Assembly: GCA_937892995.1 (NCBI GenBank) | Contig: CALBJS010000002.1 | Span: 1-13,205, forward strand | DNA length: 13,205 bases | DNA from: an uncultured Peptococcaceae bacterium | GTDB lineage: Bacteria > Bacillota > Desulfitobacteriia > Desulfitobacteriales > Syntrophobotulaceae | Direction of reading: 5' to 3' | Shown: positions 7,013 through 13,205 of the stretch, in pieces | Numbering within the stretch: the stretch's first letter is position 1 | How the letters are laid out: each line of letters starts with the position of its first letter | Translations under genes and position numbers: made by a program | Notes under the pieces: model-generated | Seen by the model: the letters and a program-made list of their open reading frames with translations, nothing else | The model's database searches: none | What the model was told of the DNA's origin: nothing

Positions 7013-8383
7013 TTATTTAAAGGCAGGTGGTTTTTCCTTAAAGAACTTGGTCTTATAAGCTGTGTAAACGAAGCCAATGGCTAGCCAAGCAAAACCTACC
7101 ATCCTAGCTTCGGGCTGGAGATTCATCCAGACGTAGAAGATGATGCAGAAACCTATAAGCGGTAACAAAAGATATTTAACAAGGGAAACTGCATCGGTTT
7201 GTTTCTTTCTAATAACGTAATGAGAGACAACGGAAACATGTAGGAATAGGAAGCCTGTTAAAGCTCCGAAGTTGACCATGGAGGCAAGCAGATCCATACT
7301 GATTAATGTTCCGATAGCGATGGCGATTACAGCAACGAACAAAGTGCTCATGTAAGGAGTCTGGTACTTGGGATGGACCTTACTGAGGAAAGCAGGCATC
7401 ATTTTGTCACGGGACATACTGAAAAGGAGACGGGAGATGGCAGCTTGAGCAACAAGTCCATCACCAATACCCCAAGCAACAGCAGTACCGAGGGCAACTA
7501 GAATTCTTAGCCAATCACCACCGGCTAGTTGGGCTACAGCATAGAATGCAGTGTCAGGGTTCTCAAAAGTGGTATGATCCGGCCAAAGAAGTCCTGCAAG
7601 GTAAGTCTGAAAGACGAAGAGACCACCAATTAGGAAAAGAGCAGATATCGTGGCTTTACCTACGATTTTCTTAGGATCTTTGGCTTCTTCAGCTAGGGTG
7701 CTGATGGCATCAAATCCTAAGAAGCTTAAGACTGCTAGCGAAGTAGCGGTCATGACCATATCTAGGCTGAAACCTTCCGGCTTCCAGATGGGATCAATAG
7801 TGAAAGCTCCTTGACCTACTCCTTTAAGGATGGCTATAAGGGCTACTATGACAAAGGCGACCAAAACGAATAGTTCGAAGATAAGCAAACCGATATTGGT
7901 CTTGGCTGTTAGCTCGATTCCCCGAAAGTTTACGGCGGTGTTGACTACGACGAAGAGTGCAATCCATCCCCAGTAAGGAAGAAAAGGAATCATCTCTTGC
8001 AAAGCATAGCCTGCTACGAGATAAACAAGTGCCGGTACTAGAATATAGTCCAAAAGCAATGACCAACCTGCAAAAAAACCGACATGGGGGTTAATACCTC
8101 TGGAAGCATAAGAATAAACTGAACCGGCTATAGGGAAGGCCTGAGACATTCTGGAATAACTCAAAGCAGTAAAAATCATGGCAATAATTCCGATCGTGTA
8201 GGCCAAAGGAGCCATACCATTGGAGATATCGGTTACATAACCATAGATGCCCATGGGGGCGATAGGAACCATGAAGATCATCCCGTAAAAAAGTAAGTCC
8301 TTAAAGGTAAGGGCCCTTTTTAATTCTTGCTGGTATCCAAATTCTTCGAGGTTGGAACCAGCTTGTTTATTAAGATCCGACAT
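7013..8383 (-). CDS. APC superfamily amino acid/amine permease (PuuP/YeeF-like), distal copy
   Basis: A 456-residue, roughly 12-helix permease. The unwound TM1 motif reads IAPMGIYGYVTDISNG (residues ~41-56), with FPIAGSVYSYASRGINPHVGFFAGW near 83-107 and the TM6 motif LSFLGFDAISTLAEEAKDPKK near 217-237, the pattern of the APC group that includes the E. coli putrescine importer PuuP. Later SRLLFSMSRDKMMPAFLSKVHPKYQTP is also typical. It is expected to import an amino acid, amine or related nitrogen compound with H+ or Na+. The start is set by GAGGAGG eight bases before the ATG. It is only 20 bases downstream of the formamidase stop, so the two are almost certainly co-transcribed. It is a close paralogue of the permease at 9413-10789. 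Family is certain; substrate is not readable. Confidence 0.93.
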   Translation of the reverse strand: MSDLNKQAGSNLEEFGYQQELKRALTFKDLLFYGMIFMVPIAPMGIYGYVTDISNGMAPLAYTIGIIAMIFTALSYSRMSQAFPIAGSVYSYASRGINPHVGFFAGWSLLLDYILVPALVYLVAGYALQEMIPFLPYWGWIALFVVVNTAVNFRGIELTAKTNIGLLIFELFVLVAFVIVALIAILKGVGQGAFTIDPIWKPEGFSLDMVMTATSLAVLSFLGFDAISTLAEEAKDPKKIVGKATISALFLIGGLFVFQTYLAGLLWPDHTTFENPDTAFYAVAQLAGGDWLRILVALGTAVAWGIGDGLVAQAAISRLLFSMSRDKMMPAFLSKVHPKYQTPYMSTLFVAVIAIAIGTLISMDLLASMVNFGALTGFLFLHVSVVSHYVIRKKQTDAVSLVKYLLLPLIGFCIIFYVWMNLQPEARMVGFAWLAIGFVYTAYKTKFFKEKPPAFK

Positions 8384-8403
8384 TATTTAATCCTCCTCGA
8401 TTA

Positions 8404-9297
8404 TTAGGCAATGGTAATTCCTAGTTCTTTGAGTACGTTTAAGGGCATGGTAAATCTAGCAGTTTTTAAGGGATCTACTATCTGGCAAATTTGAGCATTA
8501 CCGCAAGCACTCATGAGCATTCCAGCTTCGTTAATACTTAAGCTTGTGTATTGGGTGAGGAATTCTGCCATCTCAATGGTTGCGGTTTCGATTGCCTCAT
8601 CCAGTGTTGGGGCAGATACAATGCAAGCTATCTCTTTATCGGTTTTGACTAGCGGGTTTTTGATTTGCAGGTCGTTTACTTTATCGATGGTAACATCTAC
8701 TTCTCCAGAGACTTCTACCCCGGACACCATGATTTCACCGTCTCCCATGACAGCGTGCAGGTCTCCTAAGGCAAAGAGGGCACCCTCTACTTGAACGGGC
8801 AGAAAAAGGGTCGAGCCTGGTTTGATTAGAGTATTGTCCATATTCCCACCATGTGTGCCCGGTGTACCACAGGGTATCGGCTCCAGGGTAGGGGCGACTC
8901 CGATCACTCCGATCATGGGAGCCAGAGGCAGTTTTAGCTCCTTAAAAGAAACTATCTTGTCTTCGATAGGAACGATGAGCGTTTCCGGTTTTTCGATAAG
9001 ATTCCCTAGAATACCTGCTCCCGGAGCAGCTACCATTTTACCCGGTGATTTAACCCGGATATCTTTGACGTTAACAGCAATAACGTCCCCAGATTGAATT
9101 CCCTTTAGAAATACCGGGCCGGTAGCCGGGTTGACTTGCTCAAAATTTAAAGTTTCAAGGGTATCTTGAACACAATTAATCTGCTCACTGAAGCAGTCTA
9201 AAGTTTCAAAAGTAAGCTTGCAGGGCAAGTCTAGATGAGCAACAGGGACATTATTTTTGTCCATGGCAAAGATATGTTTATTCTTAGATATGAACAT
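8404..9297 (-). CDS. Formamidase/acetamidase family amidohydrolase (FmdA_AmdA)
   Basis: The family hydrolyses formamide, acetamide and similar short amides to the carboxylate and ammonia in the cytoplasm, using a metal-bound water. The 297 residues match the bacterial ~300-residue form. Family marks include NPATGPVFLKGIQSGDVIAV (56-75), the glycine-rich metal region PCGTPGTHGGNMDN (142-155, with H149 and D154) and LGDLHAVMGDGE (177-188, with D179, H181, D186 and E188), all intact. AGGAGGG lies eight bases before the ATG. It sits between two paralogous APC permeases, with a 20-base gap to the downstream one and 115 bases to the upstream one, which suggests the permeases deliver the amide or the product's precursor. 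Exact substrate (formamide, acetamide, or the amide end of a larger molecule) is not determined by the sequence. Confidence 0.93.
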   Translation of the reverse strand: MFISKNKHIFAMDKNNVPVAHLDLPCKLTFETLDCFSEQINCVQDTLETLNFEQVNPATGPVFLKGIQSGDVIAVNVKDIRVKSPGKMVAAPGAGILGNLIEKPETLIVPIEDKIVSFKELKLPLAPMIGVIGVAPTLEPIPCGTPGTHGGNMDNTLIKPGSTLFLPVQVEGALFALGDLHAVMGDGEIMVSGVEVSGEVDVTIDKVNDLQIKNPLVKTDKEIACIVSAPTLDEAIETATIEMAEFLTQYTSLSINEAGMLMSACGNAQICQIVDPLKTARFTMPLNVLKELGITIA

Positions 9298-9412
9298 AGG
9301 TCAATCCCTCCTTAGTTAGATTTCTAATACTAGTATGAGGCAAAACTTTCTTTCCATGTATAATAAAAGAGCTCCTAATATGGTTAGTTAAGGTATAAAT
9401 AAAACTATTATT

Positions 9413-10789
9413 TTAATTCCTAGATGTGAAACCTTCGTGATGGAAGAGTTTCATAATAATCATGTAAAGGATACCGATAACCGTCCAGATGAATCCCAAT
9501 TCTTTCGCCAGAGACCCTATACTCATCCAAACATACCCTATGAACAAGAGACCAACTAAGGGAAGAAAAAGATGTTTAAAATAATCTTTACTCTTCTTTC
9601 TAAAGATAAAATGATTGATTAGGGTGATATGCAGGATTAGAAATGAAGATAAAGCTCCAAAGTTGACCAGCGAGGCCAAATCGTCAATACTTGCCCCGGC
9701 CAGGATGATTATTAGAGTGATCAGGGCCACAAGAATAGTACTGACATATGGAGTTTTGTACTTGGGATGAATTACGGCTAAGATGACTGGAAGTTTGCGG
9801 TCGCGAGCCATACTGAATAAAATACGAGAAATAGCTGCTTGAGCTACTAAGGCGTTAGTTATACCCCAAGCCAGAGCGGTGGCTACGCTGGTGACACCTT
9901 TTAGGAAGCTTCCCCCTGCTATTTGGGCAACTTCATAAAAAGCCCCTTCCAGTCTACTAAAAGAGGTGTAATCCGGTACAAGGATTGCTGCCACCCAGGT
10001 TTGGGCAATGAACATGACCCCAACTACCGGTATGGAAATGATAATGGCTTTTCCCACTACCTTACCAGCGTTTGTTCTTTCTCCCCTTACTTCTTCGGTG
10101 AGGGTAGAAATAGAGTCAAAGCCCAAGAAACTTAGGACAGCCAGGGAGGTAGCAGTCATTAAGAGTGAGATGTCAAATTCCTCTTTGTTGTAGATTGGGT
10201 TTATCCAGGTATCGGGACCATATATATGATTGCTTACTGCAGTAAGGCCAAAAGCCAGAAAAATAATAAGCACTATAAGTTCCAGGGCTACTACGATTCG
10301 GTTGGTTTTGGCTGTGATTTCGATTCCCAAAACATTGATGACGGTATTGAGAAGAAGAAAAAACATCAGCCAAAAGAATTTAGGTAAGAAAGGTATCATA
10401 TTATTTAGGGCGGTCGCACTTACCGTATAAAGCAGGGCGGGAATTAGAATATAATCCAGTAAGATTAACCAGCCTGCGAAAAAACCGATGTGTTCGTTGA
10501 TACCCCTTTGGGCGTAAGAATAAATTGAACCTGCTATCGGAAAGACTTCAGCTAGGCGGGCATAACTTAAAGCTGTGAAAAGCATTCCCACCATACTGAT
10601 AAGATATACTAAAGGAACCATTCCCTTGGAGGTGCTGGCTACATAGCCATAGATCCCAAATGGTGCTATTGGAACCATGAACACTATGCCGTAAATTAGT
10701 AGGTCCCAAAAATCTAGAGTTCTTTTCAGTTCTTCCCTATAACCAAAATCTTGCATTGTACCTTTTGAGTCATCGAGACTGTTGTTCAT
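9413..10789 (-). CDS. APC superfamily amino acid/amine permease (PuuP/YeeF-like), proximal copy
   Basis: A 458-residue, roughly 12-helix permease clearly homologous along its whole length to the one at 7013-8383. It shares the GYREELKRTLDFWDLLIYGIVF opening, IAPFGIYGYVASTSKG in TM1, FPIAGSIYSYAQRGINEHIGFFAGW, LSFLGFDSISTLTEEVRG in TM6 and SRILFSMARDRKLPVILAVIHPKYKTP. After TM6 it carries a few more residues (RGERTNAGKVVG versus KDPKKIVG), and the membrane loops differ, so the two may prefer different substrates. The start is supported by GAGG six bases before the ATG. It is the first gene of the metabolic trio, behind the promoter at 10843-10851, and no terminator separates it from the formamidase. 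The probable role is uptake of an amine, amino acid or amide; substrate unproven. Confidence 0.92.
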   Translation of the reverse strand: MNNSLDDSKGTMQDFGYREELKRTLDFWDLLIYGIVFMVPIAPFGIYGYVASTSKGMVPLVYLISMVGMLFTALSYARLAEVFPIAGSIYSYAQRGINEHIGFFAGWLILLDYILIPALLYTVSATALNNMIPFLPKFFWLMFFLLLNTVINVLGIEITAKTNRIVVALELIVLIIFLAFGLTAVSNHIYGPDTWINPIYNKEEFDISLLMTATSLAVLSFLGFDSISTLTEEVRGERTNAGKVVGKAIIISIPVVGVMFIAQTWVAAILVPDYTSFSRLEGAFYEVAQIAGGSFLKGVTSVATALAWGITNALVAQAAISRILFSMARDRKLPVILAVIHPKYKTPYVSTILVALITLIIILAGASIDDLASLVNFGALSSFLILHITLINHFIFRKKSKDYFKHLFLPLVGLLFIGYVWMSIGSLAKELGFIWTVIGILYMIIMKLFHHEGFTSRN

Positions 10790-10811
10790 CGTTTACCTCA
10801 AAACAAGATTA

Positions 10812-10827
10812 TTGTATAACTGTACAA
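10812..10827. promoter_or_regulatory. Small dyad in the 5' leader of the proximal permease
   Basis: TTGTATAACTGTACAA has five-base inverted arms (TTGTA/TACAA) around six bases. It lies just downstream of the expected transcription start of the promoter at 10843-10851 and 23 bases before the permease ATG, a place where a repressor could block transcription. Short arms make chance occurrence possible. Confidence 0.3.
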
Positions 10828-10863
10828 TGCTGCTTATCCTGTATTATATCAGGGAAAGCAGCA
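10828..10863. promoter_or_regulatory. Hairpin enclosing an extended -10 promoter
   Basis: TGCTGCTT (10828-10835) pairs with AAGCAGCA (10856-10863), and inside it CCTG (10838-10841) pairs with CAGG (10850-10853), separated by a two-base mismatch. The eight-base loop and inner arm contain the minus-strand TGATATAAT (10851-10843). No T-run follows on the minus strand, so it is a poor terminator for the SSS-like gene upstream. It may instead be an operator overlapping the promoter. Confidence 0.45.
10843..10851 (-). promoter_or_regulatory. Extended -10 promoter for the permease-amidase-permease trio
   Basis: The minus strand reads TGATATAAT, a perfect extended -10, as at the ABC exporter. No recognisable -35 is present at 16-17 bases upstream (the region reads AAAGGCC). 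That fits an activator-dependent promoter, for instance one needing the AraC-type regulator encoded upstream. Dependence on the regulator is inference. Confidence 0.5.
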
Positions 10864-10879
10864 GGCCTTTTATAATATA

Positions 10880-12262
10880 TTAGTCTGTTTTTGTAATATT
10901 TTTATGTATTTTATTAATCAGGGTGAAAATAGCTTGGAAAATTATTCCGGAAATTAAGCAGAGGAGTGGAGTGTAATAGGAACCGGATCTTAAGTAGAAG
11001 CCTGCTCCGATTAAGAGAGACAGAAAGGCTGGAAAGAAAGCGGAGTTTCTTTGTTGAGAAGGAGCAAATAAAGTATGAAGAAAGGGTATGGCCAGGGAAG
11101 TGTAGATTATGCCGAGGAAAAGAAACAATTCAAGAAGCGAGAGTTTTATTACTAGTAAGAAAGTAGCAGAGACAAGAAGATTGAAAATCAAAGCGAAGAG
11201 ATAGCCGGATTTGATTTGTCCAGATTGTTTTGACTTTATAGAAGGTTTTCTTTTGGGGAGATTAAGAAAGATAAGGACAGCACTGAGGAGGTTCAGAGCA
11301 TAAGAGGAGATCACAGTGACGAAAATGGTTAGAACATAAAGATTTAAGAGAATAACTGAATTATTCTTCTCCAGAATCTGAACTAGGCTCCCTCCTACCT
11401 CTAGTCCTTGGGTCAAGCCATAGACAGTAATTGCCGAATAACCTAGGGGTATAGCTAAGACACAAATAATAGTCAGCATAAAGATGGAGTTTTGTCTTTG
11501 GGGTTTAAGGTTGTAGACAGAATGCCAGAGAGAATGATCCAAAATATATTGAGAGGTAATTATAGCAACACCTGATATAAATAGCAGACTTCCTTCCAGT
11601 AAACCTAGCGATTTAAAACGGTGATTAGCGATATCTAGATATGTAGCTGCCAATCCGTTTTCTAAAAAGATAGAGACGGTAATAATTGCTGTTGTCAGAA
11701 AGACTAGGAATACCTGGGGTCTTGCTGCTCGGTTTACAGTGTCAAAACCACCTAATCCTGTATAAGCCCAAGTAAAGACGTTTAGAAAAAAGATGATCAA
11801 AAAGCTTGATTGTAAATAGTGAACGCCTAAGAGGTACTTTAAGGCTGCTAATTGAAGAATCATATTTCCGAGGTTTACCCCGAGGAGGATTAGACAGTGA
11901 TATATATAACCATAATTTCTTGTCCGGCGACTGAGGAGATCGAGGATATTCCGGGCAGGTTGGTGATTTTTTAATTTATGTACCGTTAGGGTAAAGAGGA
12001 AGAGGCTAGTTAAGACCATTAAGGCAAAACCTAGTCCACCTAAGACCCCATAAGGAATCACGATGAGTAAGGTCAAAGCTAAGAGATCCCCGGAGATCAG
12101 ACGTGATAACAAGAGTTTTGTACCACTGCTTAACCCTCCGTACCCCAGACGCCCTTCGGAGTAATCCGTGAGGGAGGGAAAAGAACCTATATAAGGGAAA
12201 AGATAGAGTAGGAGGATGACACCTAAATAAAGTGTTATGTACCAGTTAATCATGTGTTCCAC
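10880..12262 (-). CDS. Divergent sodium:solute symporter (SSS)-like membrane protein
   Basis: About 460 residues with 12-13 hydrophobic segments. SSS-type features are the first helix followed by TDYSEGRLGYGGLSSGTKLL (32-51), the TM5 motif AYTGLGGFDTVNRA (166-179) and SQYILDHSLWHSVYNLKPQ (237-255), matching the family's helix with ...Q.../R and a basic cytoplasmic loop. Similarity elsewhere is weak, so I call it SSS-like. The helix around residues 312-334 (TIFVTVISSYALNLLSAVLIFL), where transporters usually carry a Ser-Ser/Thr sodium-site pair, appears altered by eye. The longest start is a GTG at 12262; an ATG at 12253 (three codons later) is equally good. Either way it overlaps the regulator gene (17 or 8 bases), so translation is coupled. 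It may transport the inducer or act as co-sensor for the kinase; neither is proven. Confidence 0.78.
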   Translation of the reverse strand: MEHMINWYITLYLGVILLLYLFPYIGSFPSLTDYSEGRLGYGGLSSGTKLLLSRLISGDLLALTLLIVIPYGVLGGLGFALMVLTSLFLFTLTVHKLKNHQPARNILDLLSRRTRNYGYIYHCLILLGVNLGNMILQLAALKYLLGVHYLQSSFLIIFFLNVFTWAYTGLGGFDTVNRAARPQVFLVFLTTAIITVSIFLENGLAATYLDIANHRFKSLGLLEGSLLFISGVAIITSQYILDHSLWHSVYNLKPQRQNSIFMLTIICVLAIPLGYSAITVYGLTQGLEVGGSLVQILEKNNSVILLNLYVLTIFVTVISSYALNLLSAVLIFLNLPKRKPSIKSKQSGQIKSGYLFALIFNLLVSATFLLVIKLSLLELFLFLGIIYTSLAIPFLHTLFAPSQQRNSAFFPAFLSLLIGAGFYLRSGSYYTPLLCLISGIIFQAIFTLINKIHKNITKTD

Positions 12263-12959
12263 TCTTTACTTCTCGATATTTACTGGGTGTGACCCCTTCA
12301 TATTTTTTAAAAACATTGGTAAAATAATTTTGACTGTGAAATCCTACTAATTCAGCGACCAGGGCCATATTGTAATCAGGATATTCGAGAAGGAGGAATT
12401 TGGCTTTTTCGATGCGGTATTTCATAATGAATGAGGGGATACCTTGGCCTATCTCTTCCGAAAATTTTTTACTGAGATAGGTAGGACTGACATGAACGGA
12501 TTCAGCCAAGGTTTCTAAACTAATCTGTCCGGCATAGTCACTTTCGATGATCTCCAGCACTTCTTCGATCATCTTCGATTTCGCAATTAAGTAACCGTGA
12601 CTATCGATGAATTTCTGGATTACCTCTATTAATTCGCTCTCGATGATTGGTTTTACCAGATAGTCGAATACTCCTAATTTAATAGACTTCTGGGCATATT
12701 CGAAGTTCTGGTAGGCTGTGGTGATGATAAAGTTTAAGTTGGGGTTAATCTTTTTTAGAAGTTCTATAAGCTCTAGTCCTGAAATATCAGGCAGGCGGAT
12801 ATCGATGAAAGCTAAGGTAAACTTATTTTCTCGGGAGAGATTAAGTGCTTGAGTGGCTTCTTCAGCACAGTGGATTTCCCAAATTGGCCATTTTTGTTTT
12901 ATGAGATAATTAAGTTGTTCCAATTCCAAGGGTTCATCATCTACTATAAGTAGCTTCAT
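12246..12959 (-). CDS. Response regulator with AraC-type DNA-binding domain (YesN-like)
   Basis: 237 residues. The receiver domain (1-~120) has the acidic pocket D7/D8, phosphorylation site D53 in FIDIRLPD, the TT pair at 80-81 and K103 in LVKP. After a short linker (~121-145) comes a two-motif AraC/XylS helix-turn-helix domain (~148-232) with LETLAESVHVSPTYLSKKF and the second motif VAELVGFHSQNYFTNVFKKYEGVTPSKYRE. This is the compact YesN architecture: phosphorylation by the cognate kinase promotes binding to promoter DNA. The start ATG overlaps the kinase stop as ATGA, preceded by GGAGG within the kinase gene, so the two are translationally coupled. The most likely targets are the permease/amidase genes downstream, especially the promoter at 10843-10851, and its own operon. 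Confidence 0.95.
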   Translation of the reverse strand: MKLLIVDDEPLELEQLNYLIKQKWPIWEIHCAEEATQALNLSRENKFTLAFIDIRLPDISGLELIELLKKINPNLNFIITTAYQNFEYAQKSIKLGVFDYLVKPIIESELIEVIQKFIDSHGYLIAKSKMIEEVLEIIESDYAGQISLETLAESVHVSPTYLSKKFSEEIGQGIPSFIMKYRIEKAKFLLLEYPDYNMALVAELVGFHSQNYFTNVFKKYEGVTPSKYREVKSGTHD

Positions 12960-13205
12960 ATCCCCACCTCCGGGATATATGGCCAGGTTATTCTGGATTC
13001 AGTCAGATCACCCAGGCGTTTAAGACTAAGGTGTGTTCTGCGGTCAAAGGTTATTTCGAACCTTTTCCTAAGGTTTTTTAAGCCTACACCGGCCTGAACA
13101 TTCACTTCTTCAATATTTGGGTTCGGCCCATTATCCAGGACTACTAGAGACACCCAGTTGCCTTCCCGTTTTAGGGAAATGCTTAAAAATTTTTCTCCCG
13201 TTTTT
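12956..13205 (-). CDS. Sensor histidine kinase, C-terminal ATPase part only (LytS/YesM type), 5' end outside window
   Basis: An open frame enters from the right edge and ends with TGA overlapping the regulator's ATG. The 83 visible residues carry the second half of a HATPase domain: LVVLDNGPNPN (the G1-box DNG) and AGVGLKNLRKRFE (the G2-box with the NLRKR helix found in LytS/YesM-type kinases). The tail SRITWPYIP replaces the usual G-rich, ...V.IP ending, so the end is somewhat degenerate. The GTG inside the frame at 13153 is not the start, since coding continues upstream of it to the edge (KTGEKFLSISLKREGNW). The N-terminal sensor region, which would show the ligand type, is not in the window. 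It is the likely phospho-donor for the AraC-type regulator. Confidence 0.87.
   Translation of the reverse strand, partial: KTGEKFLSISLKREGNWVSLVVLDNGPNPNIEEVNVQAGVGLKNLRKRFEITFDRRTHLSLKRLGDLTESRITWPYIPEVGI

Noticed and set aside
9298..9412. Terminator or separate promoter between the proximal permease and the formamidase
   Set aside because: Only weak AT-only pairing and a 10-bp ATACTAGTAT palindrome are present; TATTAT-like boxes have no -35 at a proper distance. Read-through from the permease is the simpler view.
10828..10863. Terminator of the SSS-like gene
   Set aside because: The hairpin is not followed by T residues on the minus strand (it reads TTGTACAG) and it contains a promoter element, so a terminator role is not supported.
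12956..13153. A complete 65-residue gene starting at the GTG at 13153
   Set aside because: The frame stays open to the window edge and its content is the interior of a histidine kinase ATPase domain, so it is a partial gene, not a small one.

Overview
The window looks like the chromosome of a low-GC, endospore-former-type Firmicute. Ribosome binding sites are strong GGAGG types, promoters are sigma-A-like with extended -10 boxes, and the gene families include DegV, YtoQ, a YesM/YesN-type two-component system and a RecQ with an extra C-terminal helix-turn-helix. A member of the Clostridia near Desulfitobacterium/Desulfosporosinus is my best guess from general feel; the sequence alone does not prove it.

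Left part (1-2960, minus strand): a 3'-truncated ArAE/DUF939 membrane protein lies downstream of a complete ABC exporter half-transporter. The exporter has a good extended -10 promoter, and the position of that promoter suggests the longest possible start codon is not the real one. Middle part (3079-6953): a DegV-family fatty-acid-binding protein (+) converges on a YtoQ-family protein (-) with a bidirectional-looking hairpin between them. Then recQ (+) follows, divergent from ytoQ, and ends in a hairpin that also terminates the operon coming from the right.

Right part (6905-13205, minus strand): six genes all read leftwards. In transcription order they are the C-terminal end of a LytS/YesM-type sensor histidine kinase, an AraC-type (YesN-like) response regulator (ATGA overlap), a divergent sodium:solute-symporter-like membrane protein (overlapping the regulator), an APC permease, a formamidase/acetamidase and a second, paralogous APC permease, followed by a rho-independent terminator. 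An extended -10 promoter inside a hairpin, followed by a small dyad, separates the regulatory trio from the metabolic trio. My reading is a sensing, uptake and hydrolysis module for a small amide or amine-type nitrogen compound. The kinase/regulator pair, perhaps with the SSS-like protein as co-sensor or transporter, would control two permeases and an amidase that releases ammonia. The substrate cannot be read from sequence.

No tRNA, rRNA, CRISPR, insertion sequence or prophage feature was seen. No stretch longer than 300 bases lacks a gene.
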